Positions 58,449-64,000 of a DNA stretch of 64,000 bases are shown in pieces. The position numbers were made by a program, and so were the translations under genes. The DNA comes from Calycina herbarum (taxonomy: Eukaryota > Ascomycota > Leotiomycetes > Helotiales > Pezizellaceae): assembly GCA_001414485.1 (NCBI GenBank), contig LLEY01000126.1:118581-182580 (forward strand), written 5' to 3'. Under the pieces are notes generated by a model. That model was not told where the DNA came from. It was given only the letters and a program-made list of their open reading frames with translations, and searched no databases. The first letter of the stretch is position 1. Each line of letters begins with the position of its first letter.

Positions 58449-59480
58449 TCAACTCAACCCAGACAGCCCACTCTCAATCCCCCCAATCAACCTCGCAACC
58501 CTTCTACAAACATCCCTACACTCCTCACTAACCTTCTCATGACCTAGAAAAGTGTCAGCCAAGATATCTCCCTATCACCCTCCCCAACAGCAATTAGAAA
58601 AAAGACAAAGACTCACCACTCATCCCCTCAAACCCCTTCTTCCGAAACCCCCACCTCTCAATTCCCAAAAGCCTCACCCCTTCCCCCTCTCTAATTCTAA
58701 CCCCAACATATACCCCATCCCCAGCACCCTCGCCAGCACATCTCTACGGAACAAATACCCAAACTCCCACATATCCCACTTATCCACTCCCTCTACAGGA
58801 TACCACAGAATATGCGTAAATAACCGTTGTCCGTAGAAGAAAATCCATTAAGCAGCAGCTAGTACATCTCTTTCACCATCTTCGATACCTTTCGAACAAT
58901 CAATTTCCTCAAAAGCCCTAATCATCGCCCACATCGCATAAGTCGGTGATGTGGGGAGGATGTGATAGGCGTAAAGGAGGGCGACGAAGGCGTTGAGATT
59001 TATCATTCCTCGGGGGGAGAGACGAGATGGGAAGTATTGAATCTTGGTCATCTGTAGTATGTTAATTTAGAAGGAAGAGAGAGGGGAAGAGAGATGGGAA
59101 AGTAAGATCTTACCAGGGGGAGAAACTTCTTATATGAGATCTTCGAAAATTACCTAATATCTGAGGTTTTATGATCTCCTCCCTGTGTGGAATCAATATA
59201 TCACCTTCTCCTTTATCTCGAAGAATAAGGAAATACATCCCCCCCCATCCTCTCTCCTCCCCCGAAAACCCGAGAAATATTACCCTCCAATAGTCCGACG
59301 AACTTTATCATCTTCCTTATATCCTACTGGAAGTTGTCCTGCGAGTTCGAAACAGACGTGGCAAAGGACCTTCATATCCCTATCTCTATCCAAATCCATA
59401 CCTCCTTCTCCTTCTCTTTCGCGAATAAACACCTCATTCAATCCCTAGTAGAATTTCATACCACCTACCCTGCTCATCCC
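58449..59480 (-). pseudogene. DUF3632-type protein, copy 3, decayed
   Basis: 5' part near 59480-59290 reads CHVCFELAGQLPVGYKEDDK, matching the VCF..QIP block of the other copies. The middle segment (59051 downward) reads MINLNAFVALLYAYHILPTS and YAMWAMIRAFEE. An in-frame TAA at 58848-58850 stands where copy 1 has the Gln of AQYILW; after it the frame continues WIFFYGQRLFTHILWYPVEG. The end reads RLLGIERWGFRKKGFEGMS, then an intron (GTGAGT..TTCTAG) and SEECRDVCRRVARLIGGIES to a TGA at 58449. It is tandem with copy 2 and in the same orientation. Confidence 0.7.
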
Positions 59481-60531
59481 CCAAAAAACACTTTAGGAGA
59501 AGAAAGACGGAAAGGGATACGGTTTCCTCTCTTCCCTTTCTTCTCTTTTCTTTGCCATCCTAGGAGGAGGGCTTACTTCTCTAAGTTTCGAAATGAGATA
59601 TGAAATTTCGAAATTGAATTTCAAGAAGCAAGATCTCCCAGAATGATTTTTTTCCATTTCAGACGGAATTCATCTAGAAGCTTTAAAGTGTGAGGTTTAA
59701 AAATGCCATGATGTCGCATTTCTTGATGGGATGAAAAGAATCGAGAGGGAGAGAAACGATGATGGAGGTGTTGGAGTGGGTTTTAGCTTCTTGCCCTGAG
59801 ACCTGAGTATATTCCTTCAACGACACGTGATACCAATATTATCCTATCAGTTATATAAAGAAAAGTCACGACCTAATGGCCATTAAGCCTCTAGGCTGGG
59901 GCTTGGAAGACTTCGGAATACTTCGACGTAGCCACCATCTTCGGGATACGCGAAGGAGACAGAGACAGAGAGGGAAGATCACGAATCTGACGAGGAGAAA
60001 TCAACGAAAGGACGAAACCCCTATGAAAAATAGCACGCAAACAGGTTCCAGTCTTCCCTTCCCGTTCGCCAAAACTATAACACCGAGTTAAATGTCATTA
60101 GAATTCTTTGGCCCCCTTCCACATCACGCCCCGCTCAGTCACCATGCCTAGCGCCCGCTCATTTTCTCATTCAAATCGTAGAGCCATACCCTTATAACGA
60201 AGGGTAAAAGAACGAGAAAGCAAAAAAAAGTCATAGCAACACCAAGGAGAAGTGGCAGGAAATCATGACTGGCCCTTCCTCACCCCACCTCGTTGTTTGA
60301 ACAAGACTCGGAAAATCAAATTCAATCATTCTAAAAGAGTAGAACAATTGACCTCGATTCTCCGAGAAGTTCAAGACAATTATGAAAAAGGAAGGAACGA
60401 CGCGCAAGCAAGACAAACCATGACAAACCCCCTTGGAAGAGATGAAGAGTAAGGGTATAATATAAGACGCTAAAATTTCATCCTCTCCTCAAAACCAAGG
60501 AAAACTAGAAAAAATCGTACAACGACTGGGA
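59481..60531. other. Intergenic
   Basis: About 1 kb between copy 3 and the 3' end of the Yos9-like gene. No supported gene. Confidence 0.5.
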
Positions 60532-62083
60532 TCATAACTCGTCCTTGAAAACCTCCTCGCTGCCTTCAGCACTCTCATCCTCCCTTTCCTGCTCGTTGCT
60601 CTCCTCCCCACTTGCACCAGGACGCTCACTCTCCCCAACAATCCCAGCATCCTCCAACAACTCCCCCTCCTCCTCATCCGAATCCACAATCCCTAATATC
60701 TCCCTCTGCTCCCCGGCCTGATCCACAACCCGAATCTGCCACCCCTTGTCCTTAGCCATCTTCTGCACCTCCCTCCTCAACTCCTCCACCACCTCCGGAT
60801 CCAGATCCAACTTCTGCAACTCCGCATCACTAGCCATCTCCACCTGTCCGCCCTCCGCCTTACTCCTCGCTTTAGCGATAATCTCCACTTGTTTACCAAA
60901 GGTCTCGGTTCCGAAATTCGGAGGGATAGCGAGTTTGGAACCATCTTTTGATGCCCATTTTCCTGCTCCGAGGATGATACCTCCGACGTTTATTTTGGGG
61001 GGTTTGGACGAGGTTTGGGACTTGAATTCTGCTTCGATGTCTGCGAGGGCTGCTTTGAGGGCGTTTTCGGTTTCAATTTCCGAGGAGGGGATGATGGGGC
61101 GGCAGTTTATGGGGTGTGCTTTGTTGTCTTTTGGGGGCATGAAGGCTATGTCGTTGCAAAGACGAGGGGTGTAAACCACCATCAGGTAGGAGCAAGTAGT
61201 GACTTCTTTGATATATCCGATCCGGTCGGTGACCTGGGGATTGCAATGGAATTGGATTTCTACTCTTCGTGGTTTGCCTGTGAGATCGCAAGTTGTTCCC
61301 CCTTCCATTTTCTGCACTAGGTAACGAGTGTCACCTTTGACTTGGAGTTCCGTTTTCGGAGATTCGTGACGGGAGGGTTTCTGGGGGGAGACTGAGTTAC
61401 TCCATTCGTCTGATTTGGACTTGGATTTCTTTGCTCGGCCGAGGACGAATTCTTTGGTTGTTGTATCGCGGACAGGTGGGAGTGCTGGCTTTCCGGGTTG
61501 GGGAGGTAATTGGTGGAATTGAGTGATTTCTGCATTGTAGCAAAAGGCATATGACCACCATCCCGAAACATAGTATAGACAGTTCCCTTCTAAATCTTGT
61601 AGTAGCTCCCATCCTCTGTCTGTGGCTCGAGCTAGTTCCTTCTGTTCCGCCGCCTTTGCTTCGGCTTCTGAGGTTTCATTTCTGGGAGGGGTATCGACAA
61701 TTGGGATTGTACATAGGTACTTTTCGCCGTCCAAGTGCATTATTTCGTATGTTTCCTGGGCGGGGTCGAAAGGTCGATCTTCTTCTGCTTTGTTTGCTTC
61801 TTTGCCTGCATGATTGCGAGATTCGATGCCAGTACTCGAGCTCTGACGGGGTTCGCGGATGTGGGAAGAGGCTTGTTCGACTATAAGTTTCGCTGCTGTG
61901 TCCGAAATTAGAGATTCCGAAAAGACCACTTCATACTATTCATTGTTAGTGAGGCGCAAACCGAGGGGGAAGTTGGACATTTACTTGTGGAAATGCTAGC
62001 AAGTCATCATGGACACTGAAGGATGATTGACTTGCAAAAGCTACTGGGGCTACCGCCAACAAGGCTGAAGTGAGTGAGCGCAT
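60532..62083 (-). CDS. YOS9: Yos9/OS-9-like ER quality-control lectin
   Basis: Recognises trimmed N-glycans on misfolded proteins and passes them to the HRD1 ERAD ligase in the ER lumen. Exon 1 62083-61985 encodes the signal peptide MRSLTSALLAVAPVAFASQS; intron 61936-61984 (49 bp); exon 2 61935-60532. 500 residues. Motifs: YEVVFSESLISDTAAKL, YLCTIPIV, then the MRH (mannose-6-phosphate receptor homology) domain. The MRH domain shows CLYYVSGWWSYAFCYNAEIT, YLVQKMEGGTTCDLTGKPRR, VEIQFHCNP and TTCSYLMVVYTPRLC, with paired Cys. The C-terminal third is acidic and ends in KDEL, an ER-retrieval signal. The start is fixed by the signal peptide; the splice join keeps the FSVHDDLLAFPQYEVVFS region intact. 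Confidence 0.92.
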
Positions 62084-63050
62084 GTTGCCATATGGAATTG
62101 TGAAGGACTGAAGCTATATTAGCTAGCATTCCCTCAAGCGTTGGAGTTTCCATATGTCCAAGCTGTCATCAACTGCTTATCTGATAATCCGACAGCCACT
62201 GTGGCGCAAAGCACGAGCTGGGTGAATCTCGGCTAAAGTGAAGGGGGAAGTTCGGGGAAGTCGGAAGGAATATCATTGATCCAAAGTATATCATCTGAAA
62301 ACTACCAGTATTTACAGACGGAGTGAGGTAGCTTCCGAAGGTTGTTTCAACCTGGAAACATGGATTCGATGAGTCTCAACATCCCAAATCAACAATATCG
62401 GCAAGTCTCCGAGCTCTGTCCTTCCTTTAGGATTCTCGCATTGAAAGCACGTGCAGAAGAGTTCTTAAATCACAAAGGCTCTGGAATCGGGCATCACCCA
62501 AAACTTGGTCAGGCAAAGTCAATATTTATCGGGTGCCAACAATAGAAGAGAAGGGCAGAGTTCGGCATGCATCGGGCATCGGGCATCAGGGCATTATTGA
62601 CCAAAGTCAGAATCTAGCCATGTTGAAGGATAAAATGACTTGTTGACACGACGTCGAAGTAACCTGAAGTCCCAACTCGGACAGGTAGCGTCTGACCGAC
62701 CTTTGGTATCTGGGCTGCCTCTTTGCAAACAAAATCTCAGACCAGAGAGGAACATGCGGACCATTGCCCGAGATGCCTTCTACCTGCGGGCGTCGCTCGA
62801 AGCAAGCATTCGGATGGCATTACTGCACCTCTTATGTTGAAGAGTCGACTCGGTCAGCGTCGAGATAGCATATGGTTGGCGGGCCATGTTTGACACAACC
62901 AAAGCGTTATCCTCATCAATTCAGATGTCGTCCAGTGAAATGAATGGATGGGTCGACGTGACGGGGAAATGCTGACGGGGCGTCGAAATGCGAACCATTT
63001 TCCCAATTATCGCGCACAACGTGTTGCATCGTGAGCCAGCCCTCACCGTG

Positions 63051-63097
63051 GTGGAGTGGTGGAGTGGTGCTTGGTGCTTGGTGCTTGCTTGCTTGCG
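63051..63097. repeat. Short tandem repeats (GTGGA, TGCTTGG, CTTG)
   Basis: Three adjacent imperfect microsatellites in one 47-bp stretch. Confidence 0.8.
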
Positions 63098-63880
63098 TCC
63101 AGTGCTTTTGCGAGAAGGAATCCTTTGGTTGCGTGGTGGTCCAGTGAGAGGAGGGCATTTCGGTGAGGCGGAAAGAGCGAGGGTGTGCCTCGTTCGCCTC
63201 ACTTCTGTTTGCCTTTTCAGTGGAAGAGAGGAAGAGAGAGGAAGAGAGAGCTTGTCGTCGGAGCGAACCGTGAGAGATGCAGGGCTGCATGATTCGTCGC
63301 TTCAGTCCTGGAAACAACACATCAACATGGGACAGGGTTGGTTGGGAGAGGCATTTGTTTTTCTCTTTGTTTTTTCTTTTTCCATGCGAGCTCTGCATTG
63401 CATACACTCGGGAGTGAGTAGGCGGTGATTCGTGAGGGTTGAAGCGTGGGGTTTCGTATGGGTTCGTTTCTGTCGTGGCACTGCAACTTCTACGCCCGAC
63501 AGCTTCGTCCTCCCAAGACAATTGGTTTTTTGGGAAAAGGATGGCTGCCTGCAAGCACTTTTCATAGGCTGGTCATTCCACTGAAAAAGCCCAAAACGAA
63601 GGACTAGACTGGCTAGACTCGGCATGTCAGTCGTTTCTAGCCTGGCCTGCGTTGGGTTCAAGCCGAAGAGACGGCATGGCGGACAACGTTGAAGACTCGC
63701 CCGCCCGCCGTCGTTAGCAGGCTTAGCACGCCATGTTTTGGTAACTAATCCCATCATCTCTTATGCTTCTGCTCTGCTTCCTCTTCTGCTTCCCTCTTCT
63801 GCTTCCGAAATCAGGCTGCCAAGATCAGCTAAGTGAGCAAAACAAAATCTGTGCAGCAGGCTTCTCTGTACGAGATGGGC

Positions 63881-63904
63881 CATGCCATGCCATGCCATGC
63901 ATGT
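63881..63904. repeat. (CATGC)n microsatellite
   Basis: Four CATGC units followed by CATG. Confidence 0.85.
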
Positions 63905-64000
63905 GCCTGTGTTGGACCAGCATCTTTTCTAGCGTCGAAGAACACACACCTCACACCCAATCTTTCTTTCCCTTCCCACCCCTTCCCACCCCCCCCCCAC

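Larger units (their letters stand above)
62084..64000. other. Intergenic to window end
   Basis: 1.9 kb with no supported gene. Contains short tandem repeats (GGTGCTTGCTTGC-type at 63051-63097, GAGGAAGAGA at 63221-63250, CATGC at 63881-63904) and ends in a C-rich run. Confidence 0.5.

Overview
The window is nuclear DNA of a filamentous ascomycete (Pezizomycotina), probably a leotiomycete such as a Sclerotiniaceae relative. Introns are 46-91 bp in most genes, with GT..AG ends and CTAAC/CTAAT-type branch sites. The gene content fits (Argonaute, DUF3632, DUF7580, CorA-like and 2EXR-type families), as do Fot1/pogo-like transposons carrying C-to-T/G-to-A decay typical of repeat-induced point mutation (RIP). 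The class assignment is inference. Gene models were built by joining exons by hand, using splice signals, reading frame and family motifs.

Layout. 0-10.3 kb: an acidic hypothetical protein, a 2EXR/F-box-like gene with a frame break, a complete six-exon Argonaute with the D-E-D-H slicer tetrad (D739, E779, D812, H905), and an aminoglycoside-phosphotransferase-like gene broken by two frameshifts. 12-35 kb is mostly housekeeping: a mitochondrial class III CoA-transferase whose reading frame needs a 4-nt micro-exon, a PHD-finger protein, a GFA-family zinc protein, riboflavin synthase, a Lys/Ser/Pro repeat protein, the farnesyl/geranylgeranyltransferase alpha subunit, mevalonate kinase, an INO80 subunit Ies1-like protein and a bZIP-type protein. 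Mevalonate kinase and the prenyltransferase subunit act at two ends of the isoprenoid-to-prenylation route and lie side by side on the minus strand.

35-40.5 kb is gene-poor and holds one intron-containing tRNA-Gly(UCC)-like gene. 40.5-44 kb has a secreted alpha/beta hydrolase, a basic protein interrupted by one in-frame stop, and a secreted beta-trefoil lectin-like protein.

44.9-59.5 kb is a dynamic accessory locus. Three decayed DUF3632 copies each carry an in-frame stop; two stops sit exactly where a sister copy has glutamine. A three-level nest of TA-flanked transposons (47.4-50.6 kb) splits an older minus-strand gene. Next to it a divergent pair shares a 317-bp intergenic region: a DUF7580 protein and an eight-exon CorA-like protein with a zinc-finger-like motif. 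Both carry a similar N-terminal helical segment (LDIWMADCGVDKN and LEVWAKMWGIDKN). Such architectures occur in fungal non-self-recognition and cell-death gene families, so this is the most likely place for an undescribed system; that role is inference.

60.5-62.1 kb encodes a Yos9/OS-9-like ER quality-control lectin ending in KDEL. The rest, to 64 kb, shows no gene I can support.
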